NCBI RefSeq assembly: GCF_004329715.1
Contig: NZ_JXSY01000005.1
Span: forward strand, 310,001 to 374,000
Direction of reading: 5' to 3'
DNA from: Bowmanella sp. JS7-9
GTDB taxonomy: Bacteria; Pseudomonadota; Gammaproteobacteria; Enterobacterales; Alteromonadaceae
Length of the DNA stretch: 64,000 nucleotides
The position numbers and the translations under genes were made by a program. This document shows, one piece after another, positions 46,047 to 55,995 of this stretch; the stretch's first letter is position 1; the number at the start of each line of letters is the position of its first letter. The notes under the pieces are model-generated. The model was not told where the DNA came from and did not search any database. It saw only the letters and a program-made list of their open reading frames with translations.

Positions 46047-47714
46047 ATGTCTCAATACGTGTATACCATGTCGCGCGTGGGCAAAGTGGTGCCGCCGCGC
46101 AAAGAAATTTTGAAAAATATCTCCCTGTGTTTTTTCCCGGGTGCAAAAATTGGTGTGTTGGGCCTAAACGGCGCCGGTAAATCCACCTTATTGCGGATCA
46201 TGGCCGGTATCGATACCGACATCGAAGGGGAAGCGCGTCCTCAGCCTGGCATCAAGATTGGCTACCTGCCGCAGGAGCCGAAGCTGAACATGGAAAAGGA
46301 CGTACGCGGCAATATCGAAGAAGCCGTGGAAGATGTGGTGCACGCACTCAAGCGTCTCGATGAAGTGTACGCCGCCTATGCCGATCCTGATGCCGACTTC
46401 GACGCACTGGCTAAAGAACAAGGCCAGTTAGAAGCCATCATTCAGAGTAAAGACGGGCACAACCTGGAGCATGCTCTGGAACGCGCTGCAGATGCCCTGC
46501 GCCTTCCGCCTTGGGATGCAGATGTAAATAAATTATCTGGTGGTGAGCGTCGCCGTGTGGCGCTGTGCAAACTTCTGCTGGAAAAACCAGAGATGTTATT
46601 GCTGGATGAACCGACCAACCACCTGGATGCGGAATCCGTTGCCTGGTTAGAGCGATTCCTGCACGACTACGAAGGTACTGTAGTCGCGATTACCCACGAC
46701 CGTTATTTCCTCGATAACGTCGCGGGCTGGATACTTGAGCTTGACCGTGGACACGGTATTCCGTGGGAAGGCAACTACTCCAGCTGGCTGGAGCAAAAAG
46801 ACAAACGTCTTGAACAGGAAGAACGTACAGAAACAGCACGCCAGAAATCCATCAAACAGGAACTGGAATGGGTCCGCACTAATCCTAAAGGCCGCCAGGC
46901 CAAGAGCAAAGCGCGGATGGCCCGCTTCGAAGAGCTTAACAGCTCCGATTACCAGCGCCGTAACGAAACCAATGAACTGTATATCCCGACCGGTGAACGC
47001 CTCGGTGACGATGTTATCGAAGTGGTTAATCTGCGTAAGACCTATGGTGACAGAGTTCTGATAGATGATATGAACTTCCGTATGCCGAAAGGCGCGATTG
47101 TTGGCATCATCGGCCCTAACGGAGCGGGTAAATCTACCTTGTTCCGAATGCTCAGCGGTCAGGAACAAGCCGACAGTGGTGAAATCAAAATTGGTAAAAC
47201 CGTGCAGTTGGCCAGCGTCGATCAGTTCCGCGATGATATGAAAGGCGAAAATACGGTATGGCAAGAAGTGTCTGATGGTCAGGATTTGATCCGCATCGGC
47301 AATTATGAAGTCAACAGCCGCGCTTACGTCAGCCGCTTTAACTTCCGTGGCAATGACCAACAGAAATTCATTAAAGATTTATCCGGTGGTGAACGCAACC
47401 GGGTGCATTTGGCCAAGCTACTGAAAACTGGCGGTAACGTGTTGCTGCTCGACGAACCGACCAATGATTTGGACGTAGAAACCCTGCGCGCACTGGAAAA
47501 TGCCCTGTTGGAATTCCCGGGATGTGCTATGGTGATTTCACACGACCGTTGGTTCCTTGACCGGGTTGCGACCCATATTCTGGATTATCGCGATGAGGGT
47601 AAAGTTAACTTCTATGAAGGTAACTACAGTGATTATGAAGTGTGGTTGAAGGAAAACTTTGGTCAGGACGTGGTAGAGCCACACAGACTTAAGTACAAAC
47701 GCATCAGCAAATAG
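46047..47714 (+). CDS. ettA: Energy-dependent translational throttle protein EttA
   Basis: EttA is an ABC-F ATPase that binds the ribosomal E site and gates the first peptide bond according to energy state. It has 555 residues, the usual length. The two ABC domains carry Walker A GLNGAGKST and GPNGAGKST, and signatures LSGGERRRVALCKLLL and LSGGERNRVHLAKLL with DEPTNHLD and DEPTNDLD. The arm segment with WLEQKDKRLEQEER lies between them. It has no membrane segments. A good ribosome site precedes it. It shares a strand with the small PilZ gene, 9 bp downstream. Confidence 0.97.
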   Translation: MSQYVYTMSRVGKVVPPRKEILKNISLCFFPGAKIGVLGLNGAGKSTLLRIMAGIDTDIEGEARPQPGIKIGYLPQEPKLNMEKDVRGNIEEAVEDVVHALKRLDEVYAAYADPDADFDALAKEQGQLEAIIQSKDGHNLEHALERAADALRLPPWDADVNKLSGGERRRVALCKLLLEKPEMLLLDEPTNHLDAESVAWLERFLHDYEGTVVAITHDRYFLDNVAGWILELDRGHGIPWEGNYSSWLEQKDKRLEQEERTETARQKSIKQELEWVRTNPKGRQAKSKARMARFEELNSSDYQRRNETNELYIPTGERLGDDVIEVVNLRKTYGDRVLIDDMNFRMPKGAIVGIIGPNGAGKSTLFRMLSGQEQADSGEIKIGKTVQLASVDQFRDDMKGENTVWQEVSDGQDLIRIGNYEVNSRAYVSRFNFRGNDQQKFIKDLSGGERNRVHLAKLLKTGGNVLLLDEPTNDLDVETLRALENALLEFPGCAMVISHDRWFLDRVATHILDYRDEGKVNFYEGNYSDYEVWLKENFGQDVVEPHRLKYKRISK

Positions 47715-47723
47715 AGGTCAGTT

Positions 47724-48089
47724 ATGTCAGACAAGCGACACTTTCACCGGGTATTGTTTACCGCCACGGTCGAATTAAAGGTGGGAGGCCTTGTCTTTTC
47801 CGTTGACCTTAAAGATATCTCTCTGCATGGCGCATTGATAACCCAGCCAAAACTGTTTGAGGTGGAGCCTGGCATCAATGTGCAACTCACCATTCCGCTG
47901 TCCAGCACGGAAGAAATTATTCAGGTTGAGGCAAAAATCCAGCACGCCGAGCACGGCCGCATGGGGCTGGAGTTTCATAGTATGGATATCGACAGCATCA
48001 GTAATTTGCGTCGCCTGCTGGAAGTCAATCTGGCAGACGACGAATTGCTCAATCGTGATCTGACCGCACTGTTAGAGCACCACCACTAA
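47724..48089 (+). CDS. PilZ domain protein
   Basis: A 121-residue protein of one PilZ domain. The c-di-GMP signature is complete: the RxxxR motif in KRHFHRVLF (residues 5-9) and the DxSxxG motif in DISLHG (31-36). The rest is a beta-barrel and a C-terminal helix. PilZ proteins act as c-di-GMP receptors in motility and biofilm control. It follows ettA by 9 bp and its stop is 1 bp from the end of convergent radA. Partner unknown. Confidence 0.93.
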   Translation: MSDKRHFHRVLFTATVELKVGGLVFSVDLKDISLHGALITQPKLFEVEPGINVQLTIPLSSTEEIIQVEAKIQHAEHGRMGLEFHSMDIDSISNLRRLLEVNLADDELLNRDLTALLEHHH

Positions 48090-48090
48090 C

Positions 48091-49449
48091 TTACAGTGCG
48101 TCCAGTGCGTCCGCGAGTTTCTTTACACCAATAACCTGCATACCTGCAATCGGCTGTTTCGGCATATTGGCCGACGGCACAATCGCCTTTTTGAATCCGT
48201 GTTTAGCCGCCTCAGCCAATCGCTCCGCACCATTGGGCACCGGGCGGATTTCACCCGCCAAACCCACTTCGCCAAACACGATCAAATCACGCGCCAGTGC
48301 CTGATTGCGGAAACTGGAGACCATAGCCAGCAACAGCGCTAAATCTGCCGCGGTTTCTGCCACGCGTACGCCACCCACTACGTTGGCGAATACGTCCTGA
48401 TCATTCATTTGTAACTGACCATGACGATGTAACACGGCCAGCAACATGGCCAAGCGGTTTTGCTCCAGTCCCACCGCAATGCGCCGTGGATTGTTCAATT
48501 GCGAGTAATCCACCAGCGCCTGAAGCTCTACCAGCAGCGGACGTGTGCCTTCCCATACCACCAACACCACAGAACCAGGTGCCTGCTCTTCACCACGGCT
48601 CAAAAAGATCGCCGAAGGATTGGACACCTCTTTGAGACCCTTACCCGTCATGGCAAACACCCCTAACTCGTTCACCGCACCAAAGCGATTTTTGTGGGTG
48701 CGCAGCGTGCGATAGCGGCTGTCACTGTCACCTTCCAGCATCATTGAGCAGTCAATACAGTGTTCCAATACCTTGGGCCCGGCCAGACTGCCCTCTTTGG
48801 TCACATGGCCGACAATAAACACTGCGATGTGATGTTCCTTGGCAAAACGGGTCAACCATGCGGCGCTTTCACGAACCTGCGAAACACTGCCTGGCGCGGA
48901 TTGCACATCGGCCACATGCATGACCTGAATCGAGTCAATCACCATAATCTGCGGTTTAATTTGCAAGGCCACATCGCAAATGGTTTCGATGCTGGTTTCG
49001 GCTAATAACTGCAGTTGATCACCCGGCAAGCCAAGACGATGAGCGCGCATCGCGACCTGTTGCAGGGATTCTTCACCAGTAACATATAAGGCTTTACTAT
49101 TACCCGCCAAATGACACATGGTTTGTAGCAGCAGGGTGGATTTTCCCGCGCCCGGCGAGCCACCAATTAACATGGCAGAGCCGGGGACAATACCGCCTCC
49201 CAGTACTCTGTCCAGCTCTTTAAACCCGGAACTAAAACGCGGCAACGCCTGTAAGTCGATACTTTCCAGGGTCTGCACTTGTGCACTCACCTGCCCGGCA
49301 TACCCCTGTCTTGCGCTGGATTTCACCGGATTACCAAGCAAAATTTCACTAATGGTATTCCAGGCCCCACAATCGTTACATTGTCCCTGCCAGCGCGGGT
49401 AGTCGCTACCACAATCACTACATACAAATGCGCTTTTTCGTTTTGCCAC
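48091..49449 (-). CDS. radA: DNA repair protein RadA
   Basis: RadA is a RecA-like ATPase that extends branch migration in recombinational repair. It has 452 residues from a GTG at 49449, where the E. coli-like beginning AKRKSAFVCSDCG starts; an ATG 15 codons upstream (49494) adds an unsupported extension. The N-terminal zinc finger uses CSDCG and CNDCG. Walker A is GGSPGAGKST, the KNRFG motif is in THKNRFGAVNELG, and a Lon-like C-terminal domain follows. radA next to serB is conserved in Enterobacteria, but here a PilZ gene intervenes. Confidence 0.95.
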   Translation of the reverse strand: MAKRKSAFVCSDCGSDYPRWQGQCNDCGAWNTISEILLGNPVKSSARQGYAGQVSAQVQTLESIDLQALPRFSSGFKELDRVLGGGIVPGSAMLIGGSPGAGKSTLLLQTMCHLAGNSKALYVTGEESLQQVAMRAHRLGLPGDQLQLLAETSIETICDVALQIKPQIMVIDSIQVMHVADVQSAPGSVSQVRESAAWLTRFAKEHHIAVFIVGHVTKEGSLAGPKVLEHCIDCSMMLEGDSDSRYRTLRTHKNRFGAVNELGVFAMTGKGLKEVSNPSAIFLSRGEEQAPGSVVLVVWEGTRPLLVELQALVDYSQLNNPRRIAVGLEQNRLAMLLAVLHRHGQLQMNDQDVFANVVGGVRVAETAADLALLLAMVSSFRNQALARDLIVFGEVGLAGEIRPVPNGAERLAEAAKHGFKKAIVPSANMPKQPIAGMQVIGVKKLADALDAL

Positions 49450-49572
49450 AATCTTGTTCCTGTTTGGAGATGATGTGATTGTAACTAAATTCACGAGGAA
49501 ATCGCCATTCCTGCCGATAACCGTTTAACATGCTATTAAGACAAATCGGATTGAGTCAGACTTCATATCGCC

Positions 49573-52035
49573 ATGCAGGATTTCGAGCAATTTCAGGACA
49601 TTATTGAGCAGTTAAAACCTGTGGTTGGACAACCTGATTTTAATCAGACCCTGTCCAGCGTCGCCACATCGGTGCCCGCTGCCAAACGATTCCTGCTCAA
49701 GCTGGAGTTAAAGCGGCTGGCTAAACCCTGTCGCAAGGTCATCGACTTGCGCGGCTTGGTCGATGGTCGTTGCAGTAGTTATGAATATGATGGTTTGGTA
49801 CATTATCTGGATGACGTGGCGATTGATGTGTTTGAACGTCAGACCCGCTCGTTTGGCCGCTACACCATTGGCGTGTATGAAGCGGTAACCAACACCGAAA
49901 ATAATTTCCGTGTAATTCAACAACGCGCCCAGCAAGCCAGTCAGGCAAGTGGTGACGCGCTAACATCAGATGACAATTTTCCTGCCCGCAAAATACGCTT
50001 TGCTGAGTTACTAAAACGCAGCGAAGAGCGCATGAACTTCGCCGTGGCCATCGAAATATTCAATGAATACAACGATAAAAGCAAAGGCACCACGCTGGAT
50101 ATTTCCGTACAGGGCTTGCGCATTAAAGTAAAACGCAAACTGCCTTATCGAAGCGGTGAGCGACTAATTATCAAGTTTCTCGGCCTGCCGGGCGATCACA
50201 GTATGGATAAGCGTGAAGGGATCCCCTATGAGGTGATTCAGGTAGAAAACCGCGAAACGGAACAACGTCTGGCCCTGAAGCGTACCCACTCGCGTAAGAC
50301 GCCCAGCTTCGACGGATTTTTAAATAATTTTATCCACGGTAATAAGCGCCGTTATAAGCTGAATCTGGATAACACCATCGAGGCAATCCGTGCCAAAGGC
50401 TACGAGCAGTACTACATCCCCCATGTCAGCTCGGTGCCGGTATTTTTAGCCGAGCAGGACGGTCGCTACATTCCACGCTATGTATTGACCAACGACTGCA
50501 ACAAGGAAAGTATTTATTACTGGATGGATCATAACGGTCAACTGCAGCTGCATCAGTTATTACGCCAGGCCCGCATTCAGTATTTACTGGACAACAATCT
50601 GACCGAAACCTACCTGTTTAGCTTCGTTCATCATAAAGATGAGCAAAGCTGGTATTACTCTGCCAGCTGGGATGAACTCAAAACCCAACCGTTACTGGCC
50701 AATTTATTCCGCGGTTATGGCGCACGCAAAGCCAGTTGGCGTGTATACAAGCTGCAACTATGCGCCATCAATGCCGACCATAGTTTTGCGCCCAGTAGCA
50801 TTCCGGATGATGCATTAGACAATCCTCGTCTGCGTGATAAGCCCCCAGCGCCGCGCTTGCAGGGTAAATTACATGAAATCGGGCAGATGGCGTTGCTGAC
50901 GAACATTACCGACCAATGGAATACCCGCCCATTTCTGCGTTTTAAATTAGACAGGCAGAAATTGTCCGCGTTGCAGCCCTTTATACATAACCCTGTGAGT
51001 AACAACACACTCAGTCTGCACCGCTTTAAATATGCCAATATGCGGATTTTTGACCGCTATCAGTTACGTACTGAAATTGTGCTGGATACGCCTTATTTAA
51101 CCCTGCATGGCGTAACCGAAGATGTGTCATTACAAGGTATAAAAGTTCAGCTGAATCAGCCATTTAATGGCAATTTGTATGAAGAAGTGCAGGTCAGTTT
51201 CCCGCGTCTGCAAGAGGCCAATTCAAAATTGCCGTTGAAGGGACTGTATTACTCAGTGCGCAATATCAGCCCGGATCGCAGCGTGCTTAATCTGCACATT
51301 CTGCATGCGCACGATACCCACAGTGCCGAATCATTGTTCGGGCGCGTGATCCAGAAAAACCGTCAGTTACTGAAAACCTATCAGGATGACGACATGTTAC
51401 CAGGCTTGGGTGAAGCCCTGCGTAACGTTTACTCTGCGCATATCCCCAATGTGCCGTTTTTTGTCAGCAAAACAGGCTTGCAGTTCAGGCCTGACGCCAT
51501 TTTGGATATCACCCCCAAGCATTCACTGTATCCGCTACTTAGTTTTGGCGCAAGCGCGGGTCAGCTTAATCTGTATTTTCTGTATGCAGGCAAGTCGCAG
51601 GATTTCCTGCAAGCCACATTAAGCAAATTAAAAACCAATACACGACCTGTGATGAAAGAGGCCTTCGTGGGGTTTAACCCCAACGCGGATAAGGTATCAG
51701 ACGCGATTACCTGCCGTTTCAGTGAGGAATTTGGTTCAGATCAGGCGCGGCGCGATTTTATCTCCACAGCAATGGATAAGGGATGCTTTTATGCAATTAA
51801 AGTGTTTCTGGCGCGTACCGGTAAACCCGACACGGATATGATAAAAACCGAGATGCAATATCTGGGCGTGTATGCCCTGCACAAAGCCAAGGCACTGGAA
51901 GATCAGTTATGGAATATCAGTGGAGTCGGCGATTTAATTGATGTCAGTGACGAAGCCATGCTGCGCTATGGCTTTAATCAACAGCATTTGGCCGCCAACC
52001 ATCAGGCGCTTGCGCGCCTGAGTTCGTCAGACTAA
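49573..52035 (+). CDS. Large protein with two PilZ domains
   Basis: An 820-residue cytoplasmic protein with two complete c-di-GMP sites. In the first PilZ domain RxxxR is at R149-R153 (KRSEERMNF) and DxSxxG at D176-G181 (LDISVQG). In the second, RxxxR is at R495-R499 (FDRYQLRTEI) and DxSxxG at D517-G522 (EDVSLQG). Long linkers between and after these domains have no motif I know. The N-terminal 130 residues may be a YcgR-like or PilZN-type domain. It is divergent from radA, and its last 9 bp overlap the end of convergent serB. A role in c-di-GMP-regulated motility or attachment is likely; the output is unknown. Confidence 0.85.
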   Translation: MQDFEQFQDIIEQLKPVVGQPDFNQTLSSVATSVPAAKRFLLKLELKRLAKPCRKVIDLRGLVDGRCSSYEYDGLVHYLDDVAIDVFERQTRSFGRYTIGVYEAVTNTENNFRVIQQRAQQASQASGDALTSDDNFPARKIRFAELLKRSEERMNFAVAIEIFNEYNDKSKGTTLDISVQGLRIKVKRKLPYRSGERLIIKFLGLPGDHSMDKREGIPYEVIQVENRETEQRLALKRTHSRKTPSFDGFLNNFIHGNKRRYKLNLDNTIEAIRAKGYEQYYIPHVSSVPVFLAEQDGRYIPRYVLTNDCNKESIYYWMDHNGQLQLHQLLRQARIQYLLDNNLTETYLFSFVHHKDEQSWYYSASWDELKTQPLLANLFRGYGARKASWRVYKLQLCAINADHSFAPSSIPDDALDNPRLRDKPPAPRLQGKLHEIGQMALLTNITDQWNTRPFLRFKLDRQKLSALQPFIHNPVSNNTLSLHRFKYANMRIFDRYQLRTEIVLDTPYLTLHGVTEDVSLQGIKVQLNQPFNGNLYEEVQVSFPRLQEANSKLPLKGLYYSVRNISPDRSVLNLHILHAHDTHSAESLFGRVIQKNRQLLKTYQDDDMLPGLGEALRNVYSAHIPNVPFFVSKTGLQFRPDAILDITPKHSLYPLLSFGASAGQLNLYFLYAGKSQDFLQATLSKLKTNTRPVMKEAFVGFNPNADKVSDAITCRFSEEFGSDQARRDFISTAMDKGCFYAIKVFLARTGKPDTDMIKTEMQYLGVYALHKAKALEDQLWNISGVGDLIDVSDEAMLRYGFNQQHLAANHQALARLSSSD

Positions 52036-53028
52036 GTAGTGCAGCAGCGTATCGAGGCTGTTGAATCGAATCGAAGCCGCCGCTTTTTCCTGCACCACTG
52101 GCTTGGCGTGAAACGCAACACCGAGCCCGGCAACGCCCATCATAGTCAGATCATTAGCACCATCGCCCATGGCAACCGTCTGCGTCATGGGTAATGAGAA
52201 CTGCGCGGCCAGTGACGACACCGTGTGCGCTTTTACATTGGCATCGACAATGCGGCCTATGACTTCACCGGTTAATTTGCCATTCTCAATGCCCAATACG
52301 TTGGCCTCGGCCGCGTCCAGTTCTAGACGTTCACGTAAATGATCAGCAAAGTAGGTAAAGCCTCCTGAGGCCAATGCTACTTTCCAGTTAGCCTGCTTGA
52401 GACTGTTCAGCAGCACCATCATGCCAGGCATAATTGGCAAAGCATCTCTTACCGTCTCCAGAATAGATTGCGGAGCGCCTTGCAAACAGGCCACCCGTTG
52501 ACGCAGGCTCTGGGCGAAATCCAACTTGCCCTGCATGGCTAATTCCGTCACTTCACTGACCTGAGGACCTACCCCGGCCAATGCTGCGATATCATCAATG
52601 CACTCACACGCAATCATCGTGCTGTCCATATCCATTACCAGCAGGCCGGGCTGTGTAATACGTGGTCCCTGTGACAATAGCGCTATTTCTGCGCGATGGG
52701 CCTGCGCGGTCTGTGTGACTGTTGATTTGTCTAAATTAATGTCTTGCGGCAGGTAAACAATCGCTGCCTGAGTTTGGGTTTGAGCATTAAACGCGGAGGG
52801 ATGCCATACACAGCGGCTTGCCTCAAGGCCAAGCCCGACCAGCACTTTGTACAGTTTGTCCAGTGACAAAGCGGGAGCAGCAATCACTAAGCGTATCGTC
52901 TGCTTCTCACAACGTAACGCAGTGATTTCGCGCTCAGCGCAAAATTGGTAGGTGCGTGTGGCATCAAACTGACTGAGAAAATAACCGGCACTTTGCCAAT
53001 GCAACGCGGAAACTGAATAACTGGCCAT
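52027..53028 (-). CDS. serB: Phosphoserine phosphatase SerB
   Basis: SerB removes phosphate from phosphoserine, the last step in serine synthesis. From the ATG at 53028 (GGGGTGAG upstream) it has 333 residues. HAD motif I is VMDMDSTMIACECIDDIA, motif II is ALASGGFTYF, and motif III/IV is MGDGANDLTMMG. Residues 1-125 form an N-terminal ACT-like region. The start lies within 2 bp of the upstream frame of the divergent ytjB gene, whose likely start is 80 bp further on, so promoters of the two overlap. Confidence 0.95.
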   Translation of the reverse strand: MASYSVSALHWQSAGYFLSQFDATRTYQFCAEREITALRCEKQTIRLVIAAPALSLDKLYKVLVGLGLEASRCVWHPSAFNAQTQTQAAIVYLPQDINLDKSTVTQTAQAHRAEIALLSQGPRITQPGLLVMDMDSTMIACECIDDIAALAGVGPQVSEVTELAMQGKLDFAQSLRQRVACLQGAPQSILETVRDALPIMPGMMVLLNSLKQANWKVALASGGFTYFADHLRERLELDAAEANVLGIENGKLTGEVIGRIVDANVKAHTVSSLAAQFSLPMTQTVAMGDGANDLTMMGVAGLGVAFHAKPVVQEKAAASIRFNSLDTLLHYLV

Positions 53029-53107
53029 GCTCACCCCTGCAAGTAAAGATGCCGATAATGCTGACAAAGGCTTTGAAATTCAAGCGATTTGCCCTATCGT
53101 AACGGCG

Positions 53108-53707
53108 ATGAACAGAATCCATTCCGACCATTATGTCGCGCCCAGTGGCGCATCCATTATCAAACGCCTGCTCAATTTTCTGGTGGCGTTGGCGGGGGGC
53201 TTTATTGCCCTGTATTTATGGTTAAACAACCTGATTCAGGATGAACAGCAACTGCAACGTCAGGCAAATCAACTCGGTTATATGATCAGTGCGCAAAATG
53301 CGCGCTTGCTGGCCGGCCACCTCAGTACCAATGAGTTAGAGGCAGTTAAGTTACAACTGCACATTCTCGAAGAGGATGAACACGTACATTCAGTTTCCCT
53401 GTACCGCGATAACGGCGAACTGCTGCTCAGTAGTGACGAGCAAAGCTCACTGGTTACCCTGTTTGCCCCGGAACAAGAGCCGGAATTACTGGTGTATGTG
53501 CAGGAAATCCAGCAGGACGATAAAATTCTCGGGTTTTTGCGTGTACTGCTGTGGCGCGACCGTGTGCTGCAACACTATCAGGCGTATCAGCACGAGATTT
53601 TATTTCAGGCTGGAATGTTGATGGTGTTATCACTGTTGGTGGGCGTTATGGCTACCCGCGGCTTCTACAAATGGCGTTATCGGGATAAGCCAAACGTCGC
53701 CAAATAA
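53108..53707 (+). CDS. ytjB: YtjB/Smp family membrane protein (AhpA-like)
   Basis: In E. coli this gene (ytjB or smp) is divergent from serB exactly as here. The 199 residues have an N-terminal membrane segment (LLNFLVALAGGFIALYLWL), a periplasmic region, and a C-terminal one (MLMVLSLLVGVMATRGFYKW). The ATG at 53108 is preferred over 53027 because the shorter form begins directly before the hydrophobic segment. The function is unknown; a homologue in Vibrio is linked to haemolysin regulation. The 3' end overlaps the convergent tatD-family gene by 31 bp. Confidence 0.86.
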   Translation: MNRIHSDHYVAPSGASIIKRLLNFLVALAGGFIALYLWLNNLIQDEQQLQRQANQLGYMISAQNARLLAGHLSTNELEAVKLQLHILEEDEHVHSVSLYRDNGELLLSSDEQSSLVTLFAPEQEPELLVYVQEIQQDDKILGFLRVLLWRDRVLQHYQAYQHEILFQAGMLMVLSLLVGVMATRGFYKWRYRDKPNVAK

Positions 53708-54438
53708 TTGGCCGTCGTTAATTGGTCAATCTCATCGACGCTTTGCCCACGGATGTGTGCGACAGCGTTTGCTACCTTCAGTACCTGCAATGGCGTGTTT
53801 CGCTGCCCTTGTGCGCCCATTAGCGGCATATCGGGTGCATCGGTTTCCAGCATAAAGCTATCGTCTGGTAGTGCTTTTAGGGTTGCGATAGTCTTTTGCG
53901 CGCGAGGATAAGTAATGGTGCCGCCAATTCCAAGCCGAATACCATAACGTAAATATTCCTGTGCCTGTTGCAGGCTGCCAGAAAACCCATGCACCACGCC
54001 ACCGTAGCAAAACTGCGTTTCTTTCAGTGCCTGAATAAGCAAATGATGGGTTTTTCGGTGGTGCAGAATGATCGGCAGCTGATACGACATCGCTAACTTC
54101 AGTTGTATTTGTAAAATCTGCTGCTGCAATGCCATCGGCACCGCCAGGCTGGCATCCAGCCCGATTTCGCCTATCGCCTGTGGCTGGATGGATCCCAGTA
54201 ATGTATGCAGATAATCCAGCTGCTGTTGCCAATCATCGCGAATAAAGTACGGATGTAAACCGAAACTAATATCCAGCATCGGCTGTGCTTGCTGTAGCGT
54301 CGACTGTTGCTGCCAACCGGCCTGATGGGTGCCGGGCAACATAATACGGCTGATGCCGGCCTGCTGGCAGCGAGCAATCAACTCATTGCGATCATGCTCA
54401 AACGCGTCGAAATCAAGATGACAATGACTGTCGATCAA
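53677..54438 (-). CDS. TatD family metal-dependent hydrolase (YjjV-like)
   Basis: A TIM-barrel metal hydrolase, 253 residues, of the TatD DNase family. Metal ligands are the HxH motif in DSHCHLDFD (residues 3-11), Glu in GEIGLD, His in LHHRKTHH, and Asp in [10 protein letters not shown]. The yjjV group is closest by layout. It is the last gene of the rpoE-to-pdxH cluster on the minus strand, coupled to pdxH by ATGA. Physiological substrate is unproven. Confidence 0.9.
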   Translation of the reverse strand: MIDSHCHLDFDAFEHDRNELIARCQQAGISRIMLPGTHQAGWQQQSTLQQAQPMLDISFGLHPYFIRDDWQQQLDYLHTLLGSIQPQAIGEIGLDASLAVPMALQQQILQIQLKLAMSYQLPIILHHRKTHHLLIQALKETQFCYGGVVHGFSGSLQQAQEYLRYGIRLGIGGTITYPRAQKTIATLKALPDDSFMLETDAPDMPLMGAQGQRNTPLQVLKVANAVAHIRGQSVDEIDQLTTANYLATFGLSR

Positions 54439-55073
54439 GGCATCAACCGTTCAATTTGCCAGTCTTGCCCCTGACGGCTATACACGAAACGGTCATGCAG
54501 GCGATGTTCTCCCCCCTGCCAGAATTCAATATGGCTAGGAATGACCCGATACCCACCCCAAAAATCCGGTAACGGCACGTCACCTTGATTGAATTTGCGT
54601 TTTATCTGGGCAAATTTTTCCAGCAATAACTGGCGGGACGAAATGGGATGGCTTTGTTGTGACGCCCAGGCCGCAAGCTGACTTTCACGGGGACGGGACA
54701 GAAAGTATTTCGCCACCTCAGCCACACTGAGCTTTTCTACGCTGCCGCGCACGCTGACCTGTCGCTCCAGAAAATGCCAGGGAAAGTGCAAAGAGACTTT
54801 CGGGTTGTGCGCCAATTCCTGTGCCTTGCGGCTGCCTGTATTGGTATAAAACACAAACCCACCAGCAGACACATCCTTAAGCAGCACAATGCGTTGAGAT
54901 GGCTGTCCTTGTGTATCCACGGTGGCCACAGTCATGGCCGTTGGATCTGGCAGTCCCGCATCAATAGCCTGTTTTAACCAGGCATCGAATTGCAGAAATG
55001 GATCATCTGCCAGCTTATCCCGCGACAGTTTATCCTGACTATATTCACGTCGAATCGATGCCAAGTCCTGCAT
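54435..55073 (-). CDS. pdxH: Pyridoxine/pyridoxamine 5'-phosphate oxidase PdxH
   Basis: PdxH oxidises PNP and PMP to pyridoxal 5'-phosphate with FMN. From the ATG at 55073 it has 212 residues, the family length. The N-terminal [11 protein letters not shown] and the FMN-binding region [20 protein letters not shown] are present. The C-terminal signature RIPxxEFWQGxxxRLHDR appears as [19 protein letters not shown]. An upstream extension overlaps era and lacks support. It lies 10 bp after era and overlaps the tatD-family gene. Confidence 0.95.
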   Translation of the reverse strand: MQDLASIRREYSQDKLSRDKLADDPFLQFDAWLKQAIDAGLPDPTAMTVATVDTQGQPSQRIVLLKDVSAGGFVFYTNTGSRKAQELAHNPKVSLHFPWHFLERQVSVRGSVEKLSVAEVAKYFLSRPRESQLAAWASQQSHPISSRQLLLEKFAQIKRKFNQGDVPLPDFWGGYRVIPSHIEFWQGGEHRLHDRFVYSRQGQDWQIERLMP

Positions 55074-55083
55074 AGGGGCTCCG

Positions 55084-55995
55084 TCAGTCTTCACCATACC
55101 CAAGGCTACGCAATGCACGTTCGTCGTCAGCCCAGCCACTTTTCACTTTCACCCAAAGTTCCAGAAATACTTTGGTATCAAATAAGCGTTCCATATCCAT
55201 ACGCGCTTCCGCACCAATGGTTTTCAGGCGGCTACCACCTTTACCAATGATCATCGGCTTCTGGCTATCCCGTTCAATCAGGATCAAACCGTTAATGCGA
55301 AACACGCCGTTTTCGGTCATTTTGAACTGTTCGATTTCCACCGTGACCGAATAAGGCAGTTCATCGCCCGTAAAGCGCATCAGCTTTTCACGAATAATTT
55401 CTGCTGCCATAAAACGTTGCGAGCGGTCAGTAATATATTCTTCAGGATAAAAGTGTTCGCCTTCAGGCAAGCTGTTGCGCACAAGTTCACGCAACTGCTT
55501 TATGTTCTTACCTTGCTTTGCCGAAATCGGCATAATTTGTTCGAACGGATACTTCGCTGCCAGCATTTGCAGGTGCGGCAGCATGCTGGTTTTATCACGT
55601 ACATTGTCGGACTTATTCACCAACAGCCAAACCGGCAAATTACAGTCCTGTAATTTGCTTAACACCATATCATCGTCATCGGTCCAACGTGTGCCTTCCA
55701 CCACAAACAACACCAATCCCACATCCTGCAAAGAACTGGAAGCGGCACGGTTCATATAGCGGTTAATCGCGCGCTTTTCTTCACGGTGTAACCCCGGTGT
55801 ATCCACATAAATGGTTTGATACTCACCTTCGGTATCAATCCCCATGATACGGTGACGGGTCGTTTGCGGTTTACGTGAGGTGATACTGACTTTCTGCCCT
55901 AACAGCTTATTTAGTAGGGTAGATTTACCTACATTAGGGCGACCGACAATCGCCACTAACCCACAATATTGGGTTGGCTCCTGGTTATCCTGCAT
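55084..55995 (-). CDS. era: GTPase Era
   Basis: Era is an essential GTPase that binds 16S rRNA and helps 30S maturation. From the ATG at 55995 it has 303 residues. G1 is [10 protein letters not shown]3 is [11 protein letters not shown]4 is NKSD, and a C-terminal KH domain contains [25 protein letters not shown]. The start overlaps rnc by 11 bp, the usual rnc-era order in gammaproteobacteria. Confidence 0.97.
   Translation of the reverse strand: MQDNQEPTQYCGLVAIVGRPNVGKSTLLNKLLGQKVSITSRKPQTTRHRIMGIDTEGEYQTIYVDTPGLHREEKRAINRYMNRAASSSLQDVGLVLFVVEGTRWTDDDDMVLSKLQDCNLPVWLLVNKSDNVRDKTSMLPHLQMLAAKYPFEQIMPISAKQGKNIKQLRELVRNSLPEGEHFYPEEYITDRSQRFMAAEIIREKLMRFTGDELPYSVTVEIEQFKMTENGVFRINGLILIERDSQKPMIIGKGGSRLKTIGAEARMDMERLFDTKVFLELWVKVKSGWADDERALRSLGYGED

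Noticed and set aside
46647-47360. Open frame of 237 codons on the minus strand inside ettA
   Set aside because: Antisense to EttA ABC domains; no ribosome site or family similarity.
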